NCBI RefSeq assembly: GCF_025463825.1 | Contig: NZ_JAODBG010000083.1 | Location: 1-40,859, forward strand | Origin: Cryobacterium sp. | GTDB taxonomy: Bacteria; Actinomycetota; Actinomycetes; Actinomycetales; Microbacteriaceae | DNA length: 40,859 bases | Direction of reading: 5' to 3' | In this document: piece by piece, positions 1 to 8,899 of the stretch | How positions within the stretch are numbered: the stretch's first letter is position 1 | Layout of the letters: every line of letters starts with the position of its first letter | Translations under genes and position numbers: made by a program | The notes under the pieces: generated by a model | What the model was told of the DNA's origin: nothing | The model's database searches: none | What the model saw: only the letters and a program-made list of their open reading frames with translations

Positions 1-895
1 TCAGGGTCTTGTAGCCGAAGATCGGCTTGCGGCTGAACACGGGGAACACCTCGGACACGATGCCGAAGAACGGCAGCGCGATGATGTAGACCTCTGGGTG
101 GCCGAAGAACCAGAAGAGGTGCTGCCAGAGAATGGCGCCGCCGTTGGCCGGATCGTAGATGTGCGAGAGGAAGATCCGGTCGCTGGCGGCCGCGAGCAAG
201 GCCGCGGCGAGAACCGGGAAGGCCATCAGCACGAGCAGCGAGGTGACCAGAATGTTCCAGGTGAAGATCGGCATCCGGAACATCGTCATGCCGGGCGCGC
301 GCATGGTGATGATCGTGGTGATGAAGTTCACACCGCCGAGGATGGTTCCGAAACCCGAGAGACCGAGCCCGACCATCCAGAGGTTACCGCCGATACCCGG
401 CGAGAACGTGGTACTCGCCAACGGTTGGTAGGCGAACCAGCCGAACGAAGCCGCTCCCTGCGGGGTGAGGAAGCCTCCGACCGCGATCAGGCTGCCGAAG
501 AAGAACAGCCAGAAGGAGAAGGCGTTCAATCGAGGGAAGGCCACGTCGGGGGCGCCGATCTGCAGGGGCATCAGCGCGTTGGCGAACCCGAAGAACAGCG
601 GGGTGGCGAACATCAGCAGCATGATCGTGCCGTGCATGGTGAACAGCTGGTTGTACTGCTCCTTCGTCTGCACGATGTTCAGGCCGGGCTCGAAGAGCTG
701 GGCGCGCATCACGAGCGCCATCACCCCGCCGAGGCAGAAGTAGACGAAGGACGTGATCAGGTACATGTACCCGATGACCTTGTGGTCGGTCGACGTGATC
801 CAGCGGACCACAATGTTGCCCTTGCGGTCGACGCCGGTGGGGCGTGGGGCCGGAGCTGCGGCGGGCACACCGGTACTGACTGTGATGGTGCTCAT
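1..895 (-). CDS. ctaD: Cytochrome c oxidase subunit I, partial (C-terminus cut by window edge)
   Basis: This is the catalytic haem-copper subunit of the aa3 oxidase, which reduces O2 to water and pumps protons in the cytoplasmic membrane. About 298 N-terminal codons are present, starting at ATG 895 with the sequence MSTITVSTG. Visible landmarks are the early loop [11 protein letters not shown], the haem-a histidine in MHGTIM, and the CuB/Tyr crosslink motif [14 protein letters not shown] near the cut end. Several hydrophobic helices are evident. The start lies 3 nt past the ctaC stop, so ctaC-ctaD is one operon read leftward. The remaining C-terminal half and probably further oxidase genes lie outside the window. 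Identity is very secure. Confidence 0.97.
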   Translation of the reverse strand, partial: MSTITVSTGVPAAAPAPRPTGVDRKGNIVVRWITSTDHKVIGYMYLITSFVYFCLGGVMALVMRAQLFEPGLNIVQTKEQYNQLFTMHGTIMLLMFATPLFFGFANALMPLQIGAPDVAFPRLNAFSFWLFFFGSLIAVGGFLTPQGAASFGWFAYQPLASTTFSPGIGGNLWMVGLGLSGFGTILGGVNFITTIITMRAPGMTMFRMPIFTWNILVTSLLVLMAFPVLAAALLAAASDRIFLSHIYDPANGGAILWQHLFWFFGHPEVYIIALPFFGIVSEVFPVFSRKPIFGYKTL

Positions 896-898
896 CTT

Positions 899-1786
899 CT
901 AGTTGCCTTCTTCTTCCGACGGGGCCCCGGTGCCCGGGAGATTCGAGTTGCGGTCGTATTCGTTGGACACCTGGCCCTCGTTGCCGGCCGCCCGGAGGGA
1001 CTCGACGTACGTCTCGTAGTCGGCCTCGGATACCACCTCGACGTTGAAGAGCATCAGCGAGTGGTACTCGCCGCAGAGTTCGGCGCACTTGCCGGCGTAG
1101 GTGCCGATCCGCTCGGGGATCACCGACATGTAGTTGGTCTTGCCGGGGATCATGTCCTTCTTGTACAGGAAGTCGATGACCCAGAAGGAATGGATGACGT
1201 CGCGCGCCTCGAGGGCGATCTCGATCTTCTTGCCGACCGGCAGGACCAGGGTGGGGATCTCGGACTCGACGAGCGCACCCTTCTCCCCCTCCAGGTCGGG
1301 CTGGCCCTGGATGCCCTGGGTGAACACGTCGTCGGTGACGTAGTTGAAGTCCCAGGCCCACTGCTTGCCGATGACCTCGATCTGCACGTCCGGCTCGTCG
1401 AAGCGGGCCTCGATGGCGTTCTGGTCACGGGCCGTGAAGGCGAAGAAGCCCAAGACCAGGATCAACGGCACGATCGTGTAGAAGATCTCGATGGGCATGT
1501 TGTAGCGCAGCTGCACCGGGAGGCCGGTCTGGCCCTTGCGGCGTCGGTAGACGACGACGGCCCAGATGGTCAGGCCCCAGGTGATGAGACCGACGATGAG
1601 CAGCACGATCCACGAGGTGGTCCACAGACCCGCGACTCGCTCGGTGTTGTTCGTAACCGGGGACTCGCCCTCCTCGAAGCCGGGCAGGTACCCGTGGAGT
1701 TGGGCCTGGGTGCATCCGGCCAGGACGAAGGCGAGAGTTGCTGCGACCGGGATGACGGCCCATCGGAGACGGCGGTTTTTGAGCAC
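899..1786 (-). CDS. ctaC: Cytochrome c oxidase subunit II, lipoprotein
   Basis: This 295-aa subunit accepts electrons from cytochrome c (in actinobacteria usually the diheme cytochrome of the bc1 complex) through its CuA centre. It begins with a lipoprotein signal peptide ending in lipobox LAGC (Cys25), followed by two transmembrane helices around residues 50-120. The outer cupredoxin domain holds the CuA ligands: His in HSFWVIDF, then CAELCGEYHSLM near residue 235. The GTG start is preceded by GAAAGGTCACC as a Shine-Dalgarno region. It is the first gene of the ctaC-ctaD operon. A terminator for the upstream erpA gene separates the two units. Confidence 0.97.
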   Translation of the reverse strand: MLKNRRLRWAVIPVAATLAFVLAGCTQAQLHGYLPGFEEGESPVTNNTERVAGLWTTSWIVLLIVGLITWGLTIWAVVVYRRRKGQTGLPVQLRYNMPIEIFYTIVPLILVLGFFAFTARDQNAIEARFDEPDVQIEVIGKQWAWDFNYVTDDVFTQGIQGQPDLEGEKGALVESEIPTLVLPVGKKIEIALEARDVIHSFWVIDFLYKKDMIPGKTNYMSVIPERIGTYAGKCAELCGEYHSLMLFNVEVVSEADYETYVESLRAAGNEGQVSNEYDRNSNLPGTGAPSEEEGN

Positions 1787-1965
1787 CGGTGACCTTTCGG
1801 GAGACGTGAGGGCACTACACAGGAAGTGCGTTTATCGTCTCTAGCCTACTCCGCGCCGGTCCCCACTCGGTGCACGATCGGGTTCACCGATTCGATTATC
1901 GACCGTCCTCCTGGCCTCCCAACAGGGTCTAAGGGCCTGTTGGGGACCCTTTTCCGTGTCAATAC

Positions 1966-1998
1966 AAAAAAGGAGACCACCCGATGAATGGTCCCCTT
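1966..1998 (-). terminator. Intrinsic terminator downstream of erpA
   Basis: The stem arms are 1970-1979 and 1989-1998 (10 bp with one G-U pair) around a 9-nt loop. Read on the minus strand they are followed by a run of six T. It sits 18 nt after the erpA stop, upstream of the ctaC promoter region. Confidence 0.85.
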
Positions 1999-2016
1999 CC
2001 GCGTGTTGCGGACCCG

Positions 2017-2373
2017 TCAGTGGAAGGAATCTCCACAGGCGCAGCTGCCGCCGGCGTTCGGGTTGTCGATGGTGAAGCCCTGCTTCTGAATGGTGTCCTC
2101 GAAGTCGATCGAGGCGCCCTCGAGATACGGCACGCTCATCTTGTCCACGACGACCTCGACGCCGTCGTAATCCCGGACGGCGTCACCCTCGAGGGTGCGC
2201 TCGTCGAAGTAGAGCTGGTAGATGAGGCCGGAGCAGCCGCCGGGCTGCACGGCGACGCGGAGCCGCAGGTCTTCGCGGCCCTCCTGGGTGAGCAGGCTGC
2301 GCACCTTCGCGGCGGCGACGTCGGTGAGGCCGACGCCGTGGGTGGTCGTTTCGGTTGCGATCGTGTCGGTCAT
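2017..2373 (-). CDS. erpA: A-type Fe-S cluster carrier/insertion protein (HesB/IscA family)
   Basis: This 118-aa cytoplasmic protein holds and delivers Fe-S clusters to apo-enzymes. The three cluster cysteines are visible: Cys47 in PGGCSGL and Cys111/Cys113 in GGSCACGDSFH. The length is typical of the family. A GAGGAG Shine-Dalgarno lies just before ATG 2373. It stands alone between the M20 peptidase and the oxidase operon and ends at a clear terminator. Client enzymes encoded in this window could include the radical-SAM lipoyl synthase LipA, which is inference. The exact A-type subclass (ErpA versus IscA or SufA) is assigned from actinobacterial naming practice. Confidence 0.93.
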   Translation of the reverse strand: MTDTIATETTTHGVGLTDVAAAKVRSLLTQEGREDLRLRVAVQPGGCSGLIYQLYFDERTLEGDAVRDYDGVEVVVDKMSVPYLEGASIDFEDTIQKQGFTIDNPNAGGSCACGDSFH

Positions 2374-2500
2374 GGTGCTCCTCGGTATTATCCGGTTTCG
2401 CTTCGGTGAGCGTCCCGCACTGGGGGTTCGGCCGGCGAATCTCGTTCTAGTGTAACCGGGGATCTTCGAATATGGGCTGGGATCCCGGCCGGGATTGCGG

Positions 2501-3937
2501 TCAGTGGCCGGTACGTGCGTTCAACCGGCCCAGGAGGAAGGCCTCACTGAGCACCGCGCGTTTGAAGACGCCGAGGTGCAACGACTCGTTGGGGCTGTGC
2601 GCCCGCGAATCCGGGTCCTCCACGCCGGTCACCAGGATCTGCGCCTCTGGGAACTCGCGAACCAGGTCGGCGATGAACGGGATGGACCCGCCCACGCCGA
2701 TGTCGACGGGCTCGGCGCCCCAGGCCGCCGTCATCGCATCCCGGGTCTCAGCGACCGCCCACCCGCCGGTGTCCACCAGGAACGGTTCCCCGGTGTCCAG
2801 GTCGTCGATGTCGATGATGGCGCCGAATGGGGCGTGCGAGCGCAGGTGGGCTTCGATGACGCCGGCCGCCTCCTGCGCGGACTGGCCAGGCGCGATGCGC
2901 ACGCTGATCTGGACACTGACCGCGGGGGTCAGGGTGTTGGAGGCGTTCGCGACCGTCGGCGCGTCGATGCCGGTGACCGTGAGGGAGGGTTGCGACCAAA
3001 TCCGGCTCAGGATGGGACCGTGCCCGATCGGGGAGACGCCGTCGAGCAGGCCGGTCTCCTGGCGCAGCGCGTCCTCGTCATACGGCGGGGTGGCGGCGTC
3101 GTGGCTGGTGAGCCCGTCGATGGCCACCGAACCGTCGGGCGCGTAGAGGGTGCCAAGGAGCAGGATGGTGGCCAGCATGGCATCCGGCACCGCTCCGCCG
3201 AACATGCCGGAGTGTGAGGCGTGCGCGAGGGTGCTCACGGTCAGCCGGAAGGTGACGTTGCCGCGCAGGCCCGTCGTGATGGCCGGAGTGTCGACGTTCC
3301 AATTGTTGGAGTCCGCCACCACGATGGCGTCGGCGCGGAGGGCGTCGCGGTTCTCCGCGAGGAAGGTGGCGAAGGAGCGACTGCCGAACTCCTCCTCGCC
3401 TTCGATGAACAAGGCCAGGCCCAGGTCGATGTCGCCGTCGGTGGCGGCGGCGAGGCTGCGGAGGGCGGCGACGTGCGCCATCACCCCGGCCTTGTCGTCG
3501 GCGGCGCCGCGGCCGTAGAGCCGGTCGCCGCGCACAGTGGGTTCGAACGGCGGGGAATCCCAGTCTTCGTCCTGCCCGGGCGGCTGGACGTCGTGGTGCG
3601 CGTACAGCAGAACGGTGGGCCGGCCGTTCCGGGCGGCCCTGGTGGCGAGCACGGCCGGCTGGCCGGACTCGTCGGCGCCACGGATGCCGGCGTGCGTCAC
3701 CGTGACGGAATCGAAGACGCCGATGTCCCGCACCAGGGCGGCAACGGCCTCGGCGCTGGCGCGGACCTCGGCGCGATCGAACGCCGCCCAGGACACCGAC
3801 GGGATCCGCACCAGCGCGCAGAGGTCGGCAAGGGTGCGCGGCAGCTCCTTCTCGACGGCGCTTCGCAGTTCCGGTTCGAGGGGCCCGGCCGAGTTCTGCC
3901 GGCTGTTTTCTGAAGCTGTCCGCACGGTATCCGTCAT
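2501..3937 (-). CDS. M20 family dipeptidase/peptidase
   Basis: This is a 478-aa zinc-dependent M20 metallopeptidase of the cytoplasmic dipeptidase type. Metal and catalytic signatures are in order: LLYAHHDVQPPG (HxD), GRGAADDKAG (bridging Asp), and EGEEEFGS (catalytic and metal Glu). A dimerisation (lid) domain interrupts the catalytic domain around residues 200-320. I chose ATG 3937 (MTDTVRTASEN) because the in-frame extension further upstream runs antisense through the DUF3043 gene. A hexamer TAAGAT ends 7 nt before this ATG with no Shine-Dalgarno, suggesting a leaderless transcript. Substrate is unknown; the family cleaves dipeptides and related amides. Confidence 0.92.
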   Translation of the reverse strand: MTDTVRTASENSRQNSAGPLEPELRSAVEKELPRTLADLCALVRIPSVSWAAFDRAEVRASAEAVAALVRDIGVFDSVTVTHAGIRGADESGQPAVLATRAARNGRPTVLLYAHHDVQPPGQDEDWDSPPFEPTVRGDRLYGRGAADDKAGVMAHVAALRSLAAATDGDIDLGLALFIEGEEEFGSRSFATFLAENRDALRADAIVVADSNNWNVDTPAITTGLRGNVTFRLTVSTLAHASHSGMFGGAVPDAMLATILLLGTLYAPDGSVAIDGLTSHDAATPPYDEDALRQETGLLDGVSPIGHGPILSRIWSQPSLTVTGIDAPTVANASNTLTPAVSVQISVRIAPGQSAQEAAGVIEAHLRSHAPFGAIIDIDDLDTGEPFLVDTGGWAVAETRDAMTAAWGAEPVDIGVGGSIPFIADLVREFPEAQILVTGVEDPDSRAHSPNESLHLGVFKRAVLSEAFLLGRLNARTGH

Positions 3938-3944
3938 GCGAGTA

Positions 3945-3950
3945 ATCTTA
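3945..3950 (-). promoter_or_regulatory. Predicted leaderless -10 of the M20 peptidase gene
   Basis: TAAGAT on the minus strand, 7 nt before ATG 3937, fits the TANNNT -10 pattern. Transcription would start at or beside the A of the start codon. No Shine-Dalgarno is seen. Confidence 0.55.
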
Positions 3951-3976
3951 AGGCAACCTGACTGCAAGGAACTGAT

Positions 3977-4573
3977 GTGGCTAAGCAACCTGTAAATCCC
4001 GGCGCAGATCCGTCGATCGAGTCCCCCGACGAGACGAAGGCCCGCCTGGCCAATGTGTCGACCGGCAAGGGCCAGCCGACACCGAGCCGACGCGTGCAGG
4101 AGGCTGCCAACAAGCGTCCTCTCGTTCCGGACGACCGCAAGCTCGCCGCCAAACAGGCCCGCGCGAAGTCGGCTGAGGCTCGCGAGAGGGCCCGGCTCGG
4201 CATGGCCGCCGGCGACGACAAGTACCTGCCCCTGCGTGAGCGTGGACCGCAGAAGCGGTTCGCCAGGGATTACATCGACGCTCGCTTCAACGTGGGCGAG
4301 TTCATGATTCCGGTGATGTTCCTCGTCATCCTCCTCACGTTCTTCCCCGACCCCAACATCCAGACCTACGGCATCCTGGCTCTCTGGGCGTTCTTCCTCG
4401 TCGCCATCGTCGACTGCGTCATCCTCGGCTTCATCCTCACCAAGAAGATCGAGGCGAAGTTCGGCAAGGACCGCGCGGAGAAGGTCCGCTGGTACGCCGC
4501 CATGCGGGCGCTGCAGTTGCGCGTGATGCGACTGCCGAAGCCGCAGGTCAAGCGGGGCGAATACCCCGCCTGA
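3977..4573 (+). CDS. DUF3043 family membrane protein
   Basis: This 198-aa protein of unknown function is widespread in actinobacteria. Its N-terminal half is cytoplasmic, basic and rich in Ala/Arg/Lys, with the recognisable PSRRVQEAAN...RPLVPDDRK stretch and GDDKYLPLRERGP. The DYIDARFNVGEF motif then leads into two transmembrane helices at about residues 112-128 and 133-157, with a basic tail. The GTG start at 3977 has an AAGGA Shine-Dalgarno 6 nt upstream. It is divergent from the M20 gene, with 39 bp between starts, and ends at a strong terminator. The M. tuberculosis counterpart, as I recall Rv2206, sits in the same neighbourhood. Confidence 0.88.
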   Translation: MAKQPVNPGADPSIESPDETKARLANVSTGKGQPTPSRRVQEAANKRPLVPDDRKLAAKQARAKSAEARERARLGMAAGDDKYLPLRERGPQKRFARDYIDARFNVGEFMIPVMFLVILLTFFPDPNIQTYGILALWAFFLVAIVDCVILGFILTKKIEAKFGKDRAEKVRWYAAMRALQLRVMRLPKPQVKRGEYPA

Positions 4574-4589
4574 TTCCCGCCGCACATGG

Positions 4590-4622
4590 ACACCCTCCTG
4601 AGCAACTCAGGGGGGTGTTTTC
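4590..4622 (+). terminator. Intrinsic terminator downstream of the DUF3043 gene
   Basis: A 13-bp stem (4590-4602 with 4606-4618, one G-U pair) closes a 3-nt CAA loop and is followed by TTT. It lies 16 nt after the stop codon and separates this gene from the convergent phosphatase gene. Confidence 0.88.
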
Positions 4623-4631
4623 GTGTGCCGG

Positions 4632-5768
4632 TCAGCGCCGGTAGGCGCCAAGCCGGATGAGCGGGACCCGCAGTTCCTCCTCAGTGAGCGAACCGTGCTG
4701 GCCGACCATGCTGCGGGCCGACTGGTTGGGTTCGCGGGAATCGTAGTAGGCGATGAGCTTCCGGGCGGCCACGATCACGTCGCCGATCCGGCCGAGCGCC
4801 TCGGGCCGGACGTCGCCGAACAGGCCCTGCGCCACCGCTTCGGCCCTGGTGAAGATCCAGGCCCGCTCCCCCTCCACGGCCCGCCAGGCCCCGGCCAGGT
4901 CGTCGGGGTTTCCTCCCGGATCGGTGTACAGCTGCAGGCACCGCGGGTCTCCGCCGATGTGCCGCACCCCCGCGACCAGCTCCGGCACCGTGTCGAAGAG
5001 CACCTGCTTGGCGGCGGGTACGTCGACGACGCCGTGGTCCGCGGTGAGGATCATGCCCTCGTCCTGACGGAGGCTCCCGGCGAACCGGGCCGCTTCGGCG
5101 TCGAGTCCTTCCAGCTGTGCGAGCCAGCGGCCCGATTCCCAGCCGTGCGCGTGCGCGTTGATGTCGAGCTCCGGTACGTACAGGTAGATGAGGGCACGAG
5201 GTTCGGCGTCGAAGATCTCGCGGGCCGCACCGAAGCGCAGGGCCACGGTTTCGGCGGGAACGTAGCTGGCGCCCCGCAGGACGGCCTGGCTGAAGCCCGA
5301 CGCGGCGAACCTCTTGGGGCCGACCGCGAAACTGGGGATCCCCACGTGGGCGGCACGATCGAACACCGTCGGCTGATTCTGCCAGCTGGCCGGATCCATG
5401 TCCGCGTCCCAGCCGGTGAGCTGGTTGACCACCCTGTCGTTGGCCGCGTCCAGGACCTTGTAACCGACGAGACCGTGGGTGCCGGGCGGCGTGCCGGTGG
5501 TGAGCGAGGCGATGCCGGCAGCGGTCGTGGCGGGGAAGACCCCATCCACGACGTCCGTCTTGCCGAGGTGGCCGGCCAGGAATCGGGCGTGCCCGGCGCG
5601 CGCGCGCAGGCTGCTGACGCCCAGGCCGTCCGCCAGCACCACGACGGCCTTGGCCGCCGGCGGTAGATCGAGCGGGTTCGCGGCGGCCTGCAGCGATGCC
5701 AGGGAACTTGTCAGGACGTCGGCAAGGCGAACGGCGCTGAAGGGCCGGACCGGTAGCATAGGGGGCAT
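4632..5768 (-). CDS. Alkaline phosphatase superfamily protein (nucleotide pyrophosphatase/phosphodiesterase-like)
   Basis: This is a metal-dependent hydrolase of the type I phosphodiesterase/nucleotide pyrophosphatase fold, about 378 aa. Seen signatures are [21 protein letters not shown] (first metal Asp and the nucleophile region), [23 protein letters not shown], the [20 protein letters not shown] segment (D and H ligands), and LTADHGVVD (DH metal ligands). No signal peptide is seen, so it is probably cytoplasmic. The start is uncertain: ATG 5768 and ATG 5759 are both plausible, and an upstream in-frame ATG at 5813 looks too early. The gene is divergent from parC. The substrate cannot be told from sequence. 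Confidence 0.85.
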   Translation of the reverse strand: MPPMLPVRPFSAVRLADVLTSSLASLQAAANPLDLPPAAKAVVVLADGLGVSSLRARAGHARFLAGHLGKTDVVDGVFPATTAAGIASLTTGTPPGTHGLVGYKVLDAANDRVVNQLTGWDADMDPASWQNQPTVFDRAAHVGIPSFAVGPKRFAASGFSQAVLRGASYVPAETVALRFGAAREIFDAEPRALIYLYVPELDINAHAHGWESGRWLAQLEGLDAEAARFAGSLRQDEGMILTADHGVVDVPAAKQVLFDTVPELVAGVRHIGGDPRCLQLYTDPGGNPDDLAGAWRAVEGERAWIFTRAEAVAQGLFGDVRPEALGRIGDVIVAARKLIAYYDSREPNQSARSMVGQHGSLTEEELRVPLIRLGAYRR

Positions 5769-5879
5769 CTGGCCCAGTCTGACACAGACCGGGCTGCACA
5801 GTACCGAGCGCAATCCCGTGCGCGTCAGCCTGGTGCAACGGCCGTGCCGGCCCTCGCTCCACTTCAGCAGAATCTACGA

Positions 5880-8360
5880 ATGAGCCGTTCAGACAAAACC
5901 GTGCCAACCGCATCCACCGAGCGCATCGAAGACGTCGATGTGTCCACGGAGATGCAGGGATCGTTCCTCGAATACGCCTACTCGGTGATCTATTCGCGCG
6001 CGCTGCCGGATGCCAGGGACGGTCTGAAGCCGGTGCAGCGCCGCATCCTGTACCAGATGAGCGAGATGGGCCTGCGGCCGGACCGCGGCCACGTCAAGTC
6101 GGCGCGGGTGGTCGGCGAGGTGATGGGCAAGCTGCACCCGCACGGGGACACGGCCATCTACGACGCCATGGTGCGGATGGCGCAGTCGTTCACCCTGCGT
6201 GTGCCGCTCATCGACGGGCACGGCAACTTCGGCTCCCTCGACGACGGCCCCGCCGCACCCCGGTACACCGAGGCGCGCCTCGCGGCTCCCGCCCTGTCGA
6301 TGACCGAGCACCTCGATGAAGACGTCGTGGACTTCGTGCCCAACTACGACAACCAGCTGACCCAGCCGGACGTCCTGCCCGCCGCGTATCCCAACCTGCT
6401 CGTCAACGGTGCAAGCGGCATCGCCGTGGGAATGGCCACGAACATGGCCCCGCATAATCTGGTCGAGGTGATCGGCGCAGCCCGCCACCTGCTCGCGCAC
6501 CCGCGCGCCACGCTCGAGGAGCTGATGGAGTTCGTGCCGGGGCCCGATCTGCCCACCGGCGGCACCATCGTGGGCCTGGCCGGCATCAAGGACGCCTACC
6601 TCACCGGGCGGGGCAGCTTCAAGACCCGCGCCAAGGTGTCGGTGGAGGCGATCACCGCCCGCAAGGCCGGCCTGGTCGTAACCGAGCTGCCCTACCTCGT
6701 CGGACCGGAACGCGTGATCGAGAAGATCAAGGACGGCGTCAACAACAAGAAGCTCAGCGGCATCTCCGATGTCACCGATCTGACCGACCGCACCAAGGGC
6801 CTGCGGCTGGTGATCGGCATCAAGACCGGGTTCAGTCCGGAGGCCGTGCTCGAGCAGCTGTACCGGGTGACGCCGCTGGAGGATTCCTTCAACATCAACG
6901 CCGTGGCGCTCGTCAACGGGGGCCCGCAGACGCTGGGCCTGGTCGAACTGCTGCAGGTGTACGTCAACCACCGGGTCGACGTCGTCACCCGGCGCTCCGC
7001 CTACCGGCTCGCCCGCCGGCTGGAGCGGCTGCACCTGGTGGAGGGTCTGCTCATCGCGATCCTCGACATCGACGAGGTGATCCAGGTGATCCGCGCCAGC
7101 GACGACACCGAGCAGGCCCGGGTGCGGCTGATCGACGTGTTCGACCTCAGCCAGGTACAGGCCGAGTACATCCTCGAGCTGCGGTTGCGCCGGCTCACCA
7201 AGTTCTCCCGCATCGAACTGGAAGCCGAGCGGGACCAGTTGCTGGCCGAGATCCGTGAGTTGCAGGCGCTGCTGGCCAGCAAGCAGGCCATCCGCACCCT
7301 CGTCTCCGACGAACTCGCCGCCGTGTCCGACCGGTTTGGCACGCCGCGCCGCACGCTGCTCACGGAGGCCCGGCCGAGCATCGCCGGAGCGTCCGCGAAA
7401 CGCACCACGGCGGTCCTGGAGGTGAGTGACACTCCCACCCGGGTGTATCTGAGCACCACGGGCCGCATCGCCAGGGTCGACCTGCCCCAGGCCGGCGACG
7501 ACCAGGCCGAGCGCATCCTGCCCGCCCACCGCCGCAGCAAGCACGACGCCGTCCTCTCGGCCCTGGACACCTCCAGCCGCACCGAGATCGGCGCGGTCAC
7601 GAACCGCGGCCGGCTCATCCGCTTCTCCCCCGTCGACCTGCCGGTCATGCCGCCGGCGTCCATCCAGCTTGCCGCCGGCGTGCGGGTTCGCGATTACCTG
7701 TCGCTCGGCAGCGGCGGTGAAGTCGTGCGCGCCCTCGTCGCCCTCGACAGCGACCGGGCGATCGTCCTCGGCACCAAGCAGGGCATCGTCAAACGGGTCA
7801 CCGCGAACGACTGGGCCAACAAGCCTGACTTCGAGATCATCGCGCTCAAGTCCGGCGACGAGGTCGTCGGAGCCGTGCAGGGTGCCGAGGACGACGAACT
7901 GGTCTTCGTCACCTCGGACGCCCAACTGCTGCGGTTCCCCGCCGCGACGGTACGCCCCCAGGGCCGCACGGCCGGCGGCATGGCCGGAATCAAACTGAGC
8001 CCGGACGCCCGGGTGGTGTTCTTCACCAGCCTCCCCGCCGCCGAGGCGGAGGATGCCGTCGTGGCCACGATCGCCGCCAGCAGCCAGACGCTGCCGGGCA
8101 CCGATCCGGGCAGCGCCAAGGTCTCGGCTTTCACCGAGTACCCGGCCAAGGGCCGGGCCACGGGGGGGGTGCGCTCGCACCGGTTCCTCAAGGGTGAAGA
8201 CGTTCTCGCCCTCGCCTGGGTCGGCGGCGCACCGGCTCGCGCTCTCGGCGCCGAGGGCTCGCCGCGGGTGCTGCCGGAGGCCGGTGCGCGGCGGGATGCC
8301 TCCGGCACCATGCTCGACGCGGTGATCGGGTCGATCGGCTCCGGCATCGGCCTGGGCTGA
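5880..8360 (+). CDS. parC: DNA topoisomerase IV (type II, ATP-hydrolysing) subunit A
   Basis: This is the 826-aa DNA breakage-reunion subunit that acts with ParE to decatenate daughter chromosomes. The N-terminal catalytic half shows [33 protein letters not shown] and the active-site Tyr129 in [10 protein letters not shown] coiled-coil gate follows, around residues 350-480. The C-terminal half is a beta-pinwheel of GyrA-like repeats. ATG 5880 is chosen because it gives [10 protein letters not shown] directly before the conserved core. The partner parE lies 0.5 kb away and convergent. I call it ParC rather than GyrA from this pairing; the proteins are homologous, so a second gyrase pair elsewhere would settle the name. 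An eight-G run lies within the coding sequence near 8162. Confidence 0.92.
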   Translation: MSRSDKTVPTASTERIEDVDVSTEMQGSFLEYAYSVIYSRALPDARDGLKPVQRRILYQMSEMGLRPDRGHVKSARVVGEVMGKLHPHGDTAIYDAMVRMAQSFTLRVPLIDGHGNFGSLDDGPAAPRYTEARLAAPALSMTEHLDEDVVDFVPNYDNQLTQPDVLPAAYPNLLVNGASGIAVGMATNMAPHNLVEVIGAARHLLAHPRATLEELMEFVPGPDLPTGGTIVGLAGIKDAYLTGRGSFKTRAKVSVEAITARKAGLVVTELPYLVGPERVIEKIKDGVNNKKLSGISDVTDLTDRTKGLRLVIGIKTGFSPEAVLEQLYRVTPLEDSFNINAVALVNGGPQTLGLVELLQVYVNHRVDVVTRRSAYRLARRLERLHLVEGLLIAILDIDEVIQVIRASDDTEQARVRLIDVFDLSQVQAEYILELRLRRLTKFSRIELEAERDQLLAEIRELQALLASKQAIRTLVSDELAAVSDRFGTPRRTLLTEARPSIAGASAKRTTAVLEVSDTPTRVYLSTTGRIARVDLPQAGDDQAERILPAHRRSKHDAVLSALDTSSRTEIGAVTNRGRLIRFSPVDLPVMPPASIQLAAGVRVRDYLSLGSGGEVVRALVALDSDRAIVLGTKQGIVKRVTANDWANKPDFEIIALKSGDEVVGAVQGAEDDELVFVTSDAQLLRFPAATVRPQGRTAGGMAGIKLSPDARVVFFTSLPAAEAEDAVVATIAASSQTLPGTDPGSAKVSAFTEYPAKGRATGGVRSHRFLKGEDVLALAWVGGAPARALGAEGSPRVLPEAGARRDASGTMLDAVIGSIGSGIGLG

Positions 8361-8361
8361 G

Positions 8362-8439
8362 CCGGCCAACTGTGTCCCTTCCGGACAATTGCGACCGGTG
8401 CGCCGGTCACAATTGTCCGCAGCGGGAACAGTTGGCCGG
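8362..8439. repeat. Long interrupted inverted repeat (hairpin) after parC
   Basis: A 78-bp near-symmetric structure starts 1 nt after the parC stop. Four stem blocks nest perfectly: 8362-8373/8428-8439 (12 bp), 8375-8378/8424-8427 (4 bp), 8382-8391/8410-8419 (10 bp) and 8393-8398/8403-8408 (6 bp), with a TGCG loop. There is no T run, so it is not a textbook intrinsic terminator. It may still end parC transcription, protect the 3' end, or bind a protein. Confidence 0.8.
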
Positions 8440-8447
8440 GTCGGGGC

Positions 8448-8453
8448 TAGGGT
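8448..8453 (+). promoter_or_regulatory. Predicted -10 of the decayed dehydrogenase gene
   Basis: TAGGGT ends 5 nt before ATG 8459, matching the leaderless TANNNT-ATG arrangement used by many intact genes in this window. The signal has outlived the reading frame it served. Confidence 0.4.
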
Positions 8454-8458
8454 GAGGC

Positions 8459-8862
8459 ATGGCTGAATCCTCATCGTCGGCGCGACCGGCGGTCTCGGCC
8501 GGGAGATCGCCCGGCTGCTCGCCGTAGCCTCGGCGCGACCCTGGTGCTCAGCGCCCGGGACTCCGCCGATCTGGCCGCGCTCGGCCTGCCGGGTGCCATC
8601 GTTCCCGCCGACCTGGCCGGCCCGGAGGCGATCGACCACCTCGTCGCCGGGGCCATCGCGGTCAGTGCGCCGGACGGGCATCCGCCTGATCGACGCGAGA
8701 TTCGGTCACACCCAGACAGCACTGTCCACCCATCCGTTGGCCGGCACCGCCCCGCCGCTGCCCGCCGGCCTCGACCCCGCCCGGGTGGCCGAACGGATCG
8801 TGCGGGCCAGAGTCACCGTGAACGCGACCTGCCCAGCGCCGCGTTCACCTCCGCCGCCTGAC
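8459..8862 (+). pseudogene. Remnant of a short-chain dehydrogenase/reductase (SDR) gene
   Basis: Fragments of one SDR protein appear in shifting frames. Frame A near 8470 gives ILIVGATGGLGREIARLLA, the Rossmann TGxxxGxG dinucleotide-binding motif. After a frameshift near 8525, LGATLVLSARDSADLAALG continues the second strand and the DLAGPEAIDHLV segment. Near 8668 another frame gives TGIRLIDARFGHTQTALS and PLAGTAPPLPAGLDPARVAERIV, the typical SDR C-terminus. The middle third, including the catalytic Ser and YxxxK, is missing. The initial ATG frame reaches a stop after about 22 codons. The gene is therefore frameshifted and internally deleted. It lies between the convergent topoisomerase genes and between two related hairpins. 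Confidence 0.85.
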
Positions 8863-8899
8863 CACTACTGTGCGCACCGGGCACAGTCGGCCGGGTCAG
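8858..8899. terminator. Hairpin between SDR remnant and parE 3' end
   Basis: CTGACC (8858-8863) pairs with GGTCAG (8894-8899), and CTGTGC (8868-8873) pairs with GCACAG (8881-8886) around a 7-nt loop. The right arm overlaps the parE stop codon. There is no T tract. It resembles the right arm of the hairpin at 8362-8439 (18 of 21 bases alike between 8424-8444 and 8879-8899). Confidence 0.45.

Noticed and set aside
98..1792. A long plus-strand open frame antisense to ctaD and ctaC
   Set aside because: Its product is low-complexity (Glu/Arg/His-rich) with no family features; it mirrors real genes on the minus strand, a GC-rich codon-position artefact.
2501..4585. A 694-residue version of the M20 peptidase
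   Set aside because: The extra 216 N-terminal residues are antisense to the DUF3043 gene, and the family core starts at ATG 3937.
5889..8681. A 930-codon minus-strand open frame over parC
   Set aside because: It is the antisense shadow of parC; parC carries all the conserved motifs.
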